A stretch of 64,000 nt of DNA from Hexactinellida sp. DTS-2022. Lineage: Eukaryota > Porifera > Hexactinellida. Positions 1-11,262 of this stretch are shown here, piece after piece (position 1 is the first letter of the stretch; the number at the start of each line of letters is the position of its first letter). The position numbers and the translations under genes were made by a program. The stretch is from assembly GCA_028753945.1 (NCBI GenBank), contig JAPNXP010000017.1:992001-1056000 (forward strand), read 5' to 3'. The notes below the pieces were generated by a model that saw only the letters and a list, made by a program, of their open reading frames with translations, searched no databases and was not told the DNA's origin.

Positions 1-12
1 GAATTAAGAAGA

Positions 13-315
13 CTAGATATGTATCCCATTTAAGTTCATTAGTTTCCTTCTTAAAGAATCACATTCGCCTTTACATTCAGTCAGAACAGATTGTAAGTCG
101 TCTCTCTCTTTCTCGAGTGATTCAATTTCGGTGTTAATCCTTTCTTTACGTTTTCGTTCATAACCTCTTCTCTTTATTCGCTTTCTCACTTCTTTAATCA
201 TCGTTCCTTCATCTTTAGTCAATCCGAGGGATTTAATAATTCTATTCAGGTTTGGAATGTCTGACATCACTATCATATCCATTGACAAGGGTAGTTGGTA
301 TTGAAAATCTGCCAT
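13..315 (-). CDS. Small Maf-like bZIP transcription factor
   Basis: A 100-residue single-exon frame with a complete start and stop. Residues 17-45 resemble the Maf extended homology region (MSDIPNLNR, then LGLTKDE). Residues 46-66 form a basic region around RRGYERKRKER, corresponding to the Maf NRGYA block. A leucine-zipper-like coiled coil fills residues 66-96. This architecture is that of small Maf proteins, which bind DNA as dimers and lack an activation domain; those are usually about 150 residues, so this one is short. The Asn and Cys of the usual NRGYAxxCR DNA-contact motif are replaced by basic residues, so DNA specificity may differ. A TATA-like box lies about 70 bp upstream. No intron is needed. 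It could be a lineage-specific bZIP or a retrocopy; the family assignment is by eye. Confidence 0.6.
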   Translation of the reverse strand: MADFQYQLPLSMDMIVMSDIPNLNRIIKSLGLTKDEGTMIKEVRKRIKRRGYERKRKERINTEIESLEKERDDLQSVLTECKGECDSLRRKLMNLNGIHI

Positions 316-383
316 TTCGACTAAATAATTTATTCCGATATCGCAACTATTTGAAATATATATTATGTGTCTCTTTCATGTCA

Positions 384-393
384 CCTTTTTATA
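384..393 (-). promoter_or_regulatory. TATA-like box upstream of the bZIP frame
   Basis: The minus strand reads TATAAAAAGG here, 69-78 bp upstream of the bZIP start codon, at a spacing that would give a short 5' UTR. In DNA this AT-rich such matches also arise by chance. Confidence 0.3.
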
Positions 394-882
394 CTTGAAT
401 GTTACAAACAGGCACTGTACTGTATTTATAACTAGAAAGCCACTATAAGATTAAAAATGTATGTTCACCGTCTATTGCTCTACTTTAATTCTTTCTGGTC
501 ATCATACACAATTATCAAGATATGCGTTGTAATCGTAATGTTAATGACAATATTGACTAAGGATTATTATTTGTCGGTAGCAATTCAGTATAGCGAAACA
601 TCTCCAATAGCTAGTTCAATTGAAAGTACAGTATACTCTCATAATTACGTACACGTATAATACGATTTATCGGTTAAAGAGTAGGTACAAGTTTTAATAC
701 GGCACCAGGGGAGAGCCGAAATTGTTTGTATTACTGGAGTTACTTGCATGCATGTATTTGTATAGGCTAGGGGAATTAACAAGAGTTTATTGCAACATAT
801 AGATATACTATTATTAATATGTTATCTAAATCAATTCTTCTCTAAACTAAATTTTCTACGATCCTACTGACTATGCCAAATA
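394..882. other. AT-rich intergenic DNA
   Basis: I see no gene or repeat boundary. A 67-codon plus-strand frame (457-660) has no recognisable domain and looks fortuitous. Confidence 0.4.
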
Positions 883-1066
883 CAGCTGAATCTCGTTAGT
901 ACGAACACGGTTAATACGAATTTCCGGATAAGACGAACAAACAGTTCCACAAAGTCAGGTCCCTACAATGGCTATTCAATGGGTATTACTCCGGTTAATA
1001 CGAACATCGGATAAAGCGAACAAATGTTTACCGTCCGTTGGTGTTCGTTTTAACGAGGTTCTACTG
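883..1066. mobile_element. pogo/Tigger-like MITE
   Basis: 184 bp flanked by TA on both sides. The left end starts CAGCTGAATCTCGTTAGTAC and the right end is its imperfect reverse complement (AACGAGGTTCTACTG). Inside each end the motif GGTTAATACGAA / GGATAAGACGAA is repeated, which suggests multiple transposase-binding sites. There is no coding capacity. Confidence 0.75.
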
Positions 1067-1209
1067 TATATAAATTATTTACTTTTCAAGGTAAAATAAT
1101 CTTAGAACTTATACACGTATATAACTATATAAAATTAATGTAACAGATACATGTTTGTTTTCTTTATACATATTAATTCTTAGTAAATTAACCGATTATT
1201 GGTAATGTA

Positions 1210-1365
1210 CATAGGCGTCGTAAACCGCCCGGGTGCCCGGAAATGTCCGGGCGGGCCGAAGGGATTGTCCCCATGCTACTAACACTATACTCCGAGTTTA
1301 CCCGGACATTACCCGGAATTTCCGGGCGGCCCGATGGATTGACCTTTGCATTTGCGACGCCTATG
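1210..1365. mobile_element. hAT-like MITE with 8-bp TSD
   Basis: The outer inverted repeat is CATAGGCGTCG / CGACGCCTATG. The 8-bp direct repeat GTAATGTA lies immediately outside both ends (1202-1209 and 1366-1373). The interior is GC-rich and self-complementary (CCGGGCGG / CCGCCCGG blocks). An 8-bp TSD fits hAT. Confidence 0.75.
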
Positions 1366-1499
1366 GTAATGTATTCGTATATCCCTACCTGCTCGTATTT
1401 ATTAAATTCGTGCTCAATTTATTCAAAGAATATTCGTTTGAATGGAACGAACGAATATACCAAATATGCCATAAATTTTTTTACATCTTTATATATTGA

Positions 1500-1720
1500 G
1501 AGCTGAAAATTGGCATGTAGGTGCGGAGTGTCCGTCTAATTTGCACCTGCGGGTATGATTTTTTATTACATTTTTGAACACATTTATACACCTATTTAAT
1601 TTTACAACAAGAACAATAAATACCTTGTGCCACTGAATCATTAATCCATACGTAGAATATAAATATATTGCTAGAAAAGTAAAATATAAATAGATCACTA
1701 CTCATATCTGCTTGTCATAC
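1500..1720. repeat. Diverged fragment of the array repeat
   Basis: Contains TTGGCATGTAGGTGCGG and CGTCTAATTTGCACCTG, the most conserved stretch of the unit forming the 4.8-23.6 kb array. The hairpin end of the unit is missing. The region 1720-2080 beyond it has short GAACGAACTGAAC repeats and nothing else I recognise. Confidence 0.55.
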
Positions 1721-2206
1721 CTAATAACCACCACCACCCACTCATCTGAACTGAACGAACTGAACGAACGGGGGTCAGCCCGTTGAACGAACTGAACGTG
1801 CGTTAATTTGCAATGAACTGAATTGGATTTATTCAGTACGTTCGTGAACCTTTCATTCCCTGCTTGTGCCTAATATTCAATTGATATGCAATCGATGGAG
1901 AATTCAGTTATCTTTCCATAGTGCACGAATGTTCAAATTGGGCATTGTTTGTGTCATAATTGAGTTGCTAATATCCTTTGTTTACCACACTTCCGTTCAA
2001 TTAAAAATGTTTTAATATCATCTTAATTCTTCAACTTAATACTTTAACTTATCAAAGCTTAATAATCAAATCTTCATTAGTTTTGGAAATCAGATTTTCC
2101 CCTGTGGGATTCCCATATAGATTCCTATGGGAGTTCCCGCAGAAATCTTGTGGGAATGGGATGGGAATGGAAATTTCATCCATTGATTATTCTAAAGATA
2201 CAGGTA

Positions 2207-3478
2207 TTTTGTATATATATATATATGGGAAAATTCCAAAAATACTCAAGTTTTTTAAAAATTTCCAAATATACTCAAGAATACTCAACTAATTTGTAAA
2301 TATAATCAAGTTTTTCCAAATATACTCAAGTTTTACAGGATTATTCCAAATATACTCAAGTTTTATTGGATTATTCCGAATATATTCAAGTTTTATTGGA
2401 TTATTGAAACTAGTATGGAGATCCCAACCACAAAAAATATTTATTAGTACAATCTGCACGTCTGCTCTACGCGCGTCCTTACAACTTGTACTCGGGTCTA
2501 CGGCCCTCGCTTGTGTTTAAAGCATCTGCTTTTCAAATTAAATGTCGTTCTTGATGGTTGGCCGCTAGCTGTCTATTTATATCCGTTCATCCTAGCTACA
2601 GGTTTCTATAAGGACAGATTAAATAATTTGGATATTTATGCAAATTTGAACAGATAATTTTCTAGATATATGAGCTTGTCCATGTATAATAATATACCAA
2701 TTCCAAATACGTATATAATTAAATATCACTAAGAAACTGTACCAGTGGACCCCTAACTTTGGGACGTGGAGAAGTTATTGTATTGATTGATAATAATTTG
2801 ATAACAAATAACACAATGGAATGTTATAAATGTATGGCTAGACTGACAGAACACAAATAACTGATTAAATCATTTAATGCCTGAACTTCCTCTCGATCAA
2901 TTAGATTACTTTCTCAGTATTCCATAATGCATACTTAACATTTGACAGACACTAAAGCATTCGATTATACTAATTGAAATGCTAGCTGCTAATCCATACT
3001 GGAACAACCCTCGAATTTAATTGGCTAAAGGTTTTGACACCTTTTGTGATGGAAGATTTGAATATCTTTTTAGATATTGAACTTGTTTGTACATACAATA
3101 CTAGTATTCCCCACCCCACTGCCAAATTTTAGGTCTGTAGCTTTACCAGTTCCTCAATCAATTCTGAACAAACACACAAACAAACAAACACAAAAACATT
3201 GTGATTTAATATATAAGATAGACTAAATATAGCCTTTCTAAACTTGAGTAGATCTGTGAATTTACTGAAAAGTTGAGTAGATTTGGAATTTATTGAAAAA
3301 ACTTGAGCAGAATTGGAATTATTCTGAAAAACTTGAGTAGATTTGGAATTATTTTGAAAAACTTGAGTAGATTCGGAAAGATCTAGTTTTATATTTGAGT
3401 ATCAGTAAAAAGTTGAGTATATTTGGAATTTTTTTAAAAACTTGAGTATTTTTGGAATTTCCCCATATATATATTCAC
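2207..3478. mobile_element. Foldback-type element with tandem-repeat arms
   Basis: The left arm (2207-2405) holds about six copies of a roughly 31-bp unit containing CCAAATATACTCAAGTTTT. The right arm (3236-3478) holds about seven copies of the reverse complement (AAACTTGAGTAGATTTGGAA). The outermost bases of the arms match in inverted orientation and are embedded in TA runs. The 830-bp centre is AT-rich without a coding frame. Long inverted arms made of short tandem repeats are the classic foldback layout; the transposase family is not known. Confidence 0.65.
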
Positions 3479-3834
3479 CAAATGTGGGCTAATGAACTAA
3501 TTTCTAACTAATGCTTTGTTACAAACATCCCTGACTTCAATAGGTTAATTACATCGAAATTGTTTTCACTTCGCATTATATAATAAATACATAAACAATA
3601 AAATTTATATTTGGTGTATTTGGTAGATAAGCAGTGTATTATACGCTGTAACAGTCATTTGTAAATACACTCCTATTCCTGGTCTGATGCAATTTTCATA
3701 CGCCTAAATCACAAATTAATGTTACGGTATATGAGAGGATTCAAATTTTCCCGCTCCTAATTACAATTTTCCAAAGAATTATACTCCAAAAGGAGCTTCT
3801 CGCGCTCCTGGATAAGTACATGTTAAGATAAGGT
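3479..3834. other. AT-rich intergenic DNA
   Basis: No gene or repeat recognised. Confidence 0.4.
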
Positions 3835-3868
3835 CATACCTGCCAACCGTACAGGAATTCCCTGTACA

Positions 3869-4172
3869 GTACTGTCATGAGATAGGGCCACGCACTAGTG
3901 TGAAGACTAGTCGTTCTAGTCGACCCTAACTCATGGGGATGTCATGAGTAGTGGTTTCGTCCCATTGCAGGGACTCCTCAGGAGGGTAACCCTCGACCAC
4001 CATGCGTACTGCCGGTCCTGTGCCCTTAGCACACCCGTACTGCCCATGTGTCCTTCCACATGGCTACCAGTCGTACTGCCGGACCAAACCCTACAAACTT
4101 CATGTAGTGTCCCGTACTGCCACCTATAGTCTTTCCCAAGGACTATACTCCTGTAGGCTACAGGTAATGTCT
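3869..4172 (-). ncRNA. Structured hammerhead-bearing element, copy 1
   Basis: About 300 bp, GC-richer than its surroundings and almost entirely foldable. In plus-strand order it holds: a long helix (CATGAG at 3876-3881 with CTCATG at 3930-3935, plus TAGGG with CCCTA); the hammerhead complement (3951-4000); then four copies of the 9-mer CGTACTGCC (4005, 4036, 4072 and 4113), with hairpins between and after them (GTGC/GCAC, CATGTG/CACATG, CTACA/TGTAG, ATAGTC/GACTAT, CTGTAG/CTACAG). The RNA sense is the minus strand because the ribozyme reads that way. No reading frame is conserved between the two copies. It may be a retrozyme-like or viroid-like small RNA replicon copied into DNA; this is inference. 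Confidence 0.75.
3951..4000 (-). ncRNA. Type III hammerhead ribozyme, copy 1
   Basis: The minus strand has every element of the hammerhead consensus in order. Helix III is GUGGU (complement of 3996-4000), followed by cleavage-site C17 (complement of 3995). Helix I is GAGGG/CCCUC with a UUA loop. The core CUGAGGA fits CUGANGA. Helix II is GUCCC/GGGAC with loop UGCAAU. Then come GAA, A15.1 and CCAC closing helix III. Helix III is the open one, so it is type III. Predicted cleavage is between the complements of 3995 and 3994. All catalytic-core residues are present. Confidence 0.88.
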
Positions 4173-4529
4173 ATAACAATAGTATATTCTGCCATCCATT
4201 CTGCATTGACCACATAAAGGCACAACTGGTTTATATATTTGTTCAAGCGTACAGGAATTCCCTGTACAATATATAATTTAATGCTTTCTCCTTTCCAAAG
4301 TGCTAATTTTACAATGTAAGTGTATAGTAATTCCCTGGACGAGCGAGCGCAGCGAGCGAGAAATCTTTGGGAGGTGTACAGGGATTTTGGCCAATGTACA
4401 GGGGAAAATTGGAGCCCTGTACAGGGATATGACTCAAATAGGTTGGCAGGTATGTAATTAAAGGTTTTAAACATTTGGAAGTAGATAGTTGAACCATAGC
4501 AAAGGAATATGGATGATAAATAAGTACCG

Positions 4530-4700
4530 TATTTCGCCGAATAAGTGCCGGTGTAAGCGCGTTTTAGGTATCCATCGATTTAGGGATCCCCGTCCCTATA
4601 TCGCTAGCCTTTTAGGGGCCCCATGGATCCCAAAAACGCTAGCGATATAGGGATCAATTCAGAGATATAGGGACCCCACCTAAGGCCACCCATATTGAAT
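4530..4700. repeat. Repeat with inverted GCGATATAGGGA motifs
   Basis: Contains several direct and inverted copies of CGCTAGCGATATAGGGA / TCCCTATATCGCTAGC next to GTGTAAGCGCGTTTT. The same family forms 28285-28925. Probably a MITE with subterminal repeats; its ends are not resolved. Confidence 0.5.
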
Positions 4701-4711
4701 CTAGGCTCAAT

Positions 4712-4811
4712 CAGGGTTCTAAAAAATGAGTGTTAAAATTAAGGCGCCTTAATTTTGGTCATCCATATCTACTCGTCTTAGTTTTTTTGGTCCTAGCCCC
4801 AATTGGTTTAC
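4712..4811. repeat. Dispersed ~95-bp repeat at the array's left edge
   Basis: Runs from AGGGTTCTAAAAAATGAGTG to GGTTTACTCGCCTTA. A second copy lies at 37655-37750 and ends CAATTGGTTTACTCGCCTTT. The array begins directly after the TTTACTCGCCTTATT end of this copy. Confidence 0.65.
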
Positions 4812-4817
4812 TCGCCT

Positions 4818-5060
4818 TATTACTGTGCCGACTATACTATAGTATAGTGGCCCAGTATTGGAATCACTGCCTTTATTTATTACTGTGCCGACTATACTAT
4901 AGTATAGTGGCCCAGTATTGGAATCACTGCCTTTATTATTATTACTGTGCCGACTATACTATAGTATAGTGGCCCAGTATTGGAATCACTGCCTTTATTA
5001 TTACTGTGCCGACTATACTATAGTATAGTGGCCCAGTATTGGAATCACTGCCTTTATTAT
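4818..5060. repeat. 60-bp palindromic minisatellite, 4 copies
   Basis: Four consecutive copies of a unit starting ACTGTGCCGACTATACTATA, with period 58-62 bp, each containing the perfect palindrome ACTATACTATAGTATAGT. One to three copies of the same unit sit in several array units (6337-6460, about 9139, 11570-11690, about 12548, 16169-16350, about 21525) and in the single copy at 43.5 kb. Confidence 0.85.
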
Positions 5061-6214
5061 TATTTTTTTTTTTTTTCTCCGTAGACGGTGCCCTGGCAAG
5101 AGCTTTAGAGTTGATGGGCTTAAACTTGGCATGTAGGTGCGATAGGACCGTCTAATTTGCACCTGGGGTTACGATTTTTGATTAACAAATTTTTTACACA
5201 TCTTTAACACCTTTCAAAATTTGTCTGGTCCATAACTCAAAAATTGTTTTACTAAACCCCCACATTTTATTTTATATTTGGATTCACCATAAAATTCTGC
5301 GTCTGATGGGAGAAGAAACCTTTCAATAAAGGGGTCAATTTCTGCCATAAATGGGGGTTGAAATTTCTTTGTTTACTCACACTTCAATTTCAGTAAAGTG
5401 TTAAATCTAATTCCATTGTTTCAACTTGTAATAATTATATTGATTTAACTTGTTAAATCCTACTCTAGTGATTCAACTTGCGATAATTATATTGATTCAA
5501 CTTATAAATTCCAGCTGGCTTCTATTTTGCAATTGAAAATTAAGATTATATATTTCATAACAACGACATATTATGTGATTATATTTACTTCTGCGTGAAT
5601 ATAATTGCACTGTTAATATACTGACGTAATTAATTATAAATAATTCAGTTTGTATTTAACTTATATAGAAGCTTCCAATTTGTATATTAGAGGTTATCGA
5701 GTGTGCGGAATTGAAATTTGATAGATAAATTAATTAATTAATTATTTATGACAAAATAATTGAACTTAATAATTGTATGTTGACATTGAAATTGGTGTCA
5801 TATTATAAATAATATTAATAATTATTTATACTAATTAATTAAATATCATAAATCTCAGAGATCATAGAAGATAGAAACAAACTTTCAATATATCAATTGG
5901 TCCTTATGACACGTGCCACCTATACAAGTGGGTCTTGACACCTTGAGGTGATGATGACATCGTTAAAAAAATGTGTTTTTACAATTTTGTTAATTCGATA
6001 TTTAAAATGGGTTAGTTAATGTTGGTTGATGACCCAACACCCACTTAAAAAATGCTGAGTCATTACAGATTATATTCTACTGAAACTTGAATATCTCTTT
6101 AATGAAGTGAGCTGAATGGAAACTTCCACCACTCTAAAGGGTCGTTGCCTTCTGAAACACCTTTCTGAAATAATTTAACACCTTCATAGTGATGATGACA
6201 TGGCGAAAAAAAAA

Positions 6215-6335
6215 ATCCAAAATTGCAGCCTGTGCCGACAGCATGTTCCTTTGGAGGCACTATCAATAAACCAACAACAAAATATAGTGCCACCAAAGGA
6301 TCATGCGTCGGCACAGGCTGCAATTTTGGATTTTT
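6215..6335. repeat. Representative hairpin of the array unit
   Basis: CCAAAATTGCAGCCTGTGCC on the left is answered by its reverse complement on the right (GGCACAGGCTGCAATTTTGG), enclosing a second inverted block AGCATGTTCCTTTGGAGGCA. Stems of about 50 bp around a short loop, flanked by A-runs on the left and T-runs on the right. Fifteen copies occur in the array. Confidence 0.8.
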
Positions 6336-9300
6336 TTTACTGTGCCGACTATACTATAGTATAGTGGCCCAGTATTGGAATCACTGCCTTTATTATTATT
6401 TTTACTGTGCCGACTATACTATAGTATAGTGGCCCAGTATTGGAATCACTGCCTTTATTTTTATTATTTTTATTTTTTCTCCGTAGACGGTACCCTGGCC
6501 AGAGCTTAATTGTTGATGGGCTTAAACTTGGCATGTAGGTGCGATGGGACCGTCTAATTTGCACCTGGGGTTACGATTTTTGATTAACAAATTTTGGACA
6601 CATTTTTAACACCTTTCAAAATTTGTCTGGTCCATAACTTGAAAATTGTTTTACTAAACCCCCAAATTTTATTTCACATTTGGATTCGCCATAAGATTCT
6701 GCGTCTGATGGAAGAAAAAATATTTCAATAAAGGGGTCAATTTCTTCCATAAATGGGGGTTGAAATTTCTTTGTTTACTCACACTTCAATTTCAGTAAAA
6801 CTGTGAAATCTAATTCCATTGTTTCAACTTGTAATAATTATATTGATTTAACTTGTTAAATCCTACTCTAGTGATTCAACTTGCGATAATTATATTGATT
6901 TAACTTATAAATTCCAGCTGGCTTCTATTTATTGTAGTATTACTATACAATGGATTAAATAAAATATTATAATATAAGGAATTTGTTGACTTAATTCAAC
7001 TTAACCGTGGATAACATTGCTAAAATAAATAACTAATAATATAATTTATTATCAATACATAATGAATGAATGGCTTTAAACTCAAGATGGTTTATGATAG
7101 AACCGTAAGATTTACATTCCACAACAACGACAGATTAAGTGAATATATTTATTTCGGCGAGAATATTCTTGCACAATTAATGTACTGACGTAATTAATTA
7201 TAATTAATTCCTTTTGTATTTAACTTATAGACGGTTCCAATTGGATTATTGGGGTTATCGAGTGCGTGGAATTCAAACATTATAGTGAAATTCAATGTAA
7301 ATTAATAATAATTGCAAATAATTGAACTTAATTTATTTTGCTGTATATAATAATGGTGTTAAATAATTAATACATTAATTAAATTTTTATGCTAATTAGC
7401 TAAATTTCATTAATCTCAGAGATGATACAAGATATAAACAAACTTTCAATTTATCAATTGGTCCTTATGCCAGGTACCACCTATACAAGTGGGTCTTGAC
7501 ACCTTGAGGTGATGATGACATCGTTAAAAAAATGTATTTTTACAATTTTTTTAATTCGACATTTAAAATGGGTTAGTTGGTGTTGGGTGATGACCCAACA
7601 CTCACATAAAAAATGCTGACTCAGCACTTATTATATTCTACTGAAACTTGAATATCTTTGAAACGAAGTGAGCAAAATGGAAACTTCCACGACTCTAAGG
7701 GTCGTTGCCTTCTGAAACACCTTTCTGAAATAATTGAACACCTTCATAGTGATGATGACATGGCGGAAAAAAAATCCAAAATTGCAGCCTGTGCCGACAG
7801 CATGTTCCTATGGAGGCACTATCAATAAACCACCACCAAAATATAGTGCCACCAAAGGAACATGCGTCGGCACAGGCTGCAATTTTGGATTTTTTATTAT
7901 TTCTCCGTAGCAGGTGCCCTGGCCACACCAGTATACATTAAGGGCTGAAACTTGGCATGTAGTTGCCGAGTGACCGTCTAATTTGCACCTGGGGTTACGA
8001 TTTTTGATCAAATAATTTTAACACCTATTTAAACTAATTATGGCTCATAACATTAGATAATTAATAGTGAGCTTGATAAATTTTACATGTACGGATAGAT
8101 AATTAAATTCTACACCTTTTAGCAAATCAAAAAATTTCAATATGGCCTAGATTTGTGCCTTAATAAGGGTACCAATCTCCTGTATTTTCTCACACTTCAG
8201 ATTCAATAAAACTGTTAAATATAATTCTATTGTTTCAACTTGTAATAATTATATTGAATCTAATTCCATTGTTACAACTTGCAATAATTATATTGATTTC
8301 AACTTGTGAGATCGAGTAGGCTTCTATTTTCCAATTGAAAAAAAAGATTATATATTTCATAACAACGACAGATTATGTGATTATATTTACTTCTGCGAGA
8401 ATATTATTGCACTGTTAATATACTGACGTAATTAATTATAATTAATTCAGTCAGTATATGACTTATATAGATGCTTCCAATTTGTTTATTAGGGTTTATC
8501 GAGTGTGCGGAATTGAAATTTGATTGCCAAATTAATTAATTAATTATTAATGACAAAATAATTAAACTTAATAAATATAAGTTGACATTGAAATTGGTGT
8601 TAAATTATAAATATTATAAATAATTATTTATACTAATTAATTAAATATAATAAATCTCAGAGATCATAGAAGATAGAAACAAACTTTCAATTTATCAATT
8701 GGTCCTTATGGCACGTGCCACCTATACAAGTGGGTCTTGACACCTTGAGGTGATGATGACATCGTTAAAAACATGTGTTTTTACAATTTTGTTAATTCGA
8801 AATTTAAAATGGGTTAGTTGATGTTGGGTGATGACCCAACACTCACATAAAAAATGCTGAGTCATCAGCTATTATATTCTACTCAAACTTAAATATCTCT
8901 ATAATGAAGTGAACTAAATGGAAACTTCCACCACTCTAAGGGTCGATGCCTCCTGAAACACCTTTCTGAAATAATTTAACACCTTCATAGTGATGATGAC
9001 TTGGCAAAAAAAATCCAAAATTGCAGCCTGTGCCGACAGCATGTTCCTTTGGAGGCACTATCAATAAACCACCACCAAAATATAGTGCCACCAAAGGAAC
9101 ATGCGTCGGCACAGGCTGCAATTTTGGATTTTTTTTATTACTGTGCCGACTATACTATAGTATAGTGGCCCAGTATTAGAATCACTGCCTTTATTTATAT
9201 TATTATTATTTCTCCGTAGCAGGTGCCCTGGCCACACCTGTATACATAGAAGGCTGAAACTTGGCATGTAGATTCGGAGTCGACGTCTAATTTGCACCTG

Positions 9301-11262
9301 GGGTTACGATTTTGTATTAACAAATTTTTGACACATCTTTAACACCTTTCAAAATTTGTCTGGTCCATAACTCAAAAAATGTTTTACTAAACCCCAAAAT
9401 TTTATTTCACATTTGGATTCGCCATAAAATTTTGCGTCTGATGGGAGAAGAAATTTTTCAATAAAGGGGTCAATTTCTGCCATAAATGGGGGTTGAAATT
9501 TCTTTGTTTACTGACACTTCAATTTCAGTAAAGTGTTAAATCTAATTCTATTGTTTCAACTTGTAATAATTATATTGATTTAAGTTGTTAAATCCTACTC
9601 TAGTGATTCAACTTGCGATAATTATATTGATTTCACTTATAAATTCCAGCTGGCTTCTATTTAATTTTAATATTACTATACAATTGATTAAATTAAATAA
9701 TATAATATAAGGAATTTGTTGACTCAACTCAACCAACCATGGATAACATTGCTAAAATAAATAACTAATAATATAATTTATTATCAATACATAATGAATG
9801 AATGGCATTAAACTAAAGATGGTTTATGATAGAACCGTTAAGATTTTACATTCCACAACAACGACAGATTAAGTGATTATATTTATTTCGGCGAGAATAT
9901 TCTTGCACAATTAATGACTGACTTAATTAATTATAATTAATTCATTTTGTATTTAACTTATAGACGGTTCCAATTGGATTATTGGGGTTATCGAGTGCGC
10001 TGAATTCAAATATGATAGTGAAATTCGATTTAAATTAATAATAAGTGCAAATAATTGAACTTTATTTATTTTGCTGTACATAATAATGGTGTTAAATTAT
10101 TAATTTATTAATTAAATATTTATACTAACTAGCTAAATTTCATTAATCTCAGAGATGATACAAGATAGAAACAAACTTTCAATTTATCAATTGGTCCTTA
10201 TGCCACGTACCACTTATACAAGTGAGTCTTGACACCTTGAGGTGATGATGACATCGTCAAAAAAATGTATTTTTACAATTTTGTGAATTAAATATTTCGC
10301 ATGGGTTGGTTGGAGTTGGGTGAATACCCAACACGCACTTTAAAAATGCTGAATCATCACAGATTATATTCTACTGAAACTTGAATATCTCTCAAATGAA
10401 GTGAGCTAAATGGAAACTCCCACCACTCTAAGGGTCGTTGCCTACTGAAACACCTTTCTGAAATAATTTAACACCTTCATAGTGATGATGACTAGGCGAA
10501 AAAAAATCCAAAATTGCAGCTTGTGCCGACAGCATGTTCCTTTGGAGGCACTATCAATAAATCACCACCAAAATATAGTGCCACCAAAGGAATATGCGTC
10601 GGCACAGGCTGCAATTTTGGATTTTTATTATTATTTTTTTCTCCGTAGACGGTGCCCTGGACAGAGCTTTATAGTTGATGGGCTGAAACTTGTCATGTAG
10701 GTGCGATGGGACCGTCTAATTTGCACCTGGGGTTACGATCTTTGATTAACAAATTTTGGACACATCTTTAACACCTTTCAAAATTTGTCTGGTCCATAAC
10801 TCAAAATATGTTTTTATAAACCCCAAAATTTTATTTCATATTTGGATTCACCATAAAATTCTGCGTCTGATGGGAGAAGAAAATTTTCAATAAAGGGTTT
10901 AATTTCTGCCATAAATAGGGGTTGAAATTTCTTTGTTTACTCACACTTCAATTACTGTAAAACTGTGAAATCTAATTCCATTGTTTCAACTTGTAATATT
11001 TATATTGATTTAACTTGTTAAATCTTTCACTATTGTTTCAACTTGCAATAATTAAATTGATTTAACTTATAAATTCCAGCTGGCTTCTATTTAATTGTAG
11101 TAATACTATACAATGGATTAAATATAATAATATAATATAAGGAATTTGTTGACTCAACTCAACCAACCGTGGATAACATTGCTAAAATAAATAACTAATA
11201 ATATAATTTATTATCAATACATAATGAATGAATGGCATTAAACTCTAGATGGTTTATGATAG

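Larger units (their letters stand above)
3835..4454. mobile_element. 620-bp TIR element carrying a hammerhead ribozyme
   Basis: The ends are inverted repeats CATACCTGCCAACC (3835) and GGTTGGCAGGTATG (4441). Inside are several copies of a GTACAGGGA motif in both orientations, probably subterminal binding sites. A clean TSD is not readable, so the superfamily is uncertain; the ends resemble hAT. The structured segment 3869-4172 lies within it. A diverged relative of the whole element lies at 49224-50048. Confidence 0.6.

Noticed and set aside
4005..4121. CGTACTGCC-spaced hairpins read as a CRISPR or integron attC array.
   Set aside because: Spacers are themselves hairpins, the repeat is only 9 bp, and there are no cas or integrase genes; the context is an animal transposon.
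4860..5060. CRISPR-like appearance of the 60-bp repeats.
   Set aside because: They are head-to-tail minisatellite copies without variable spacers, in eukaryotic DNA.
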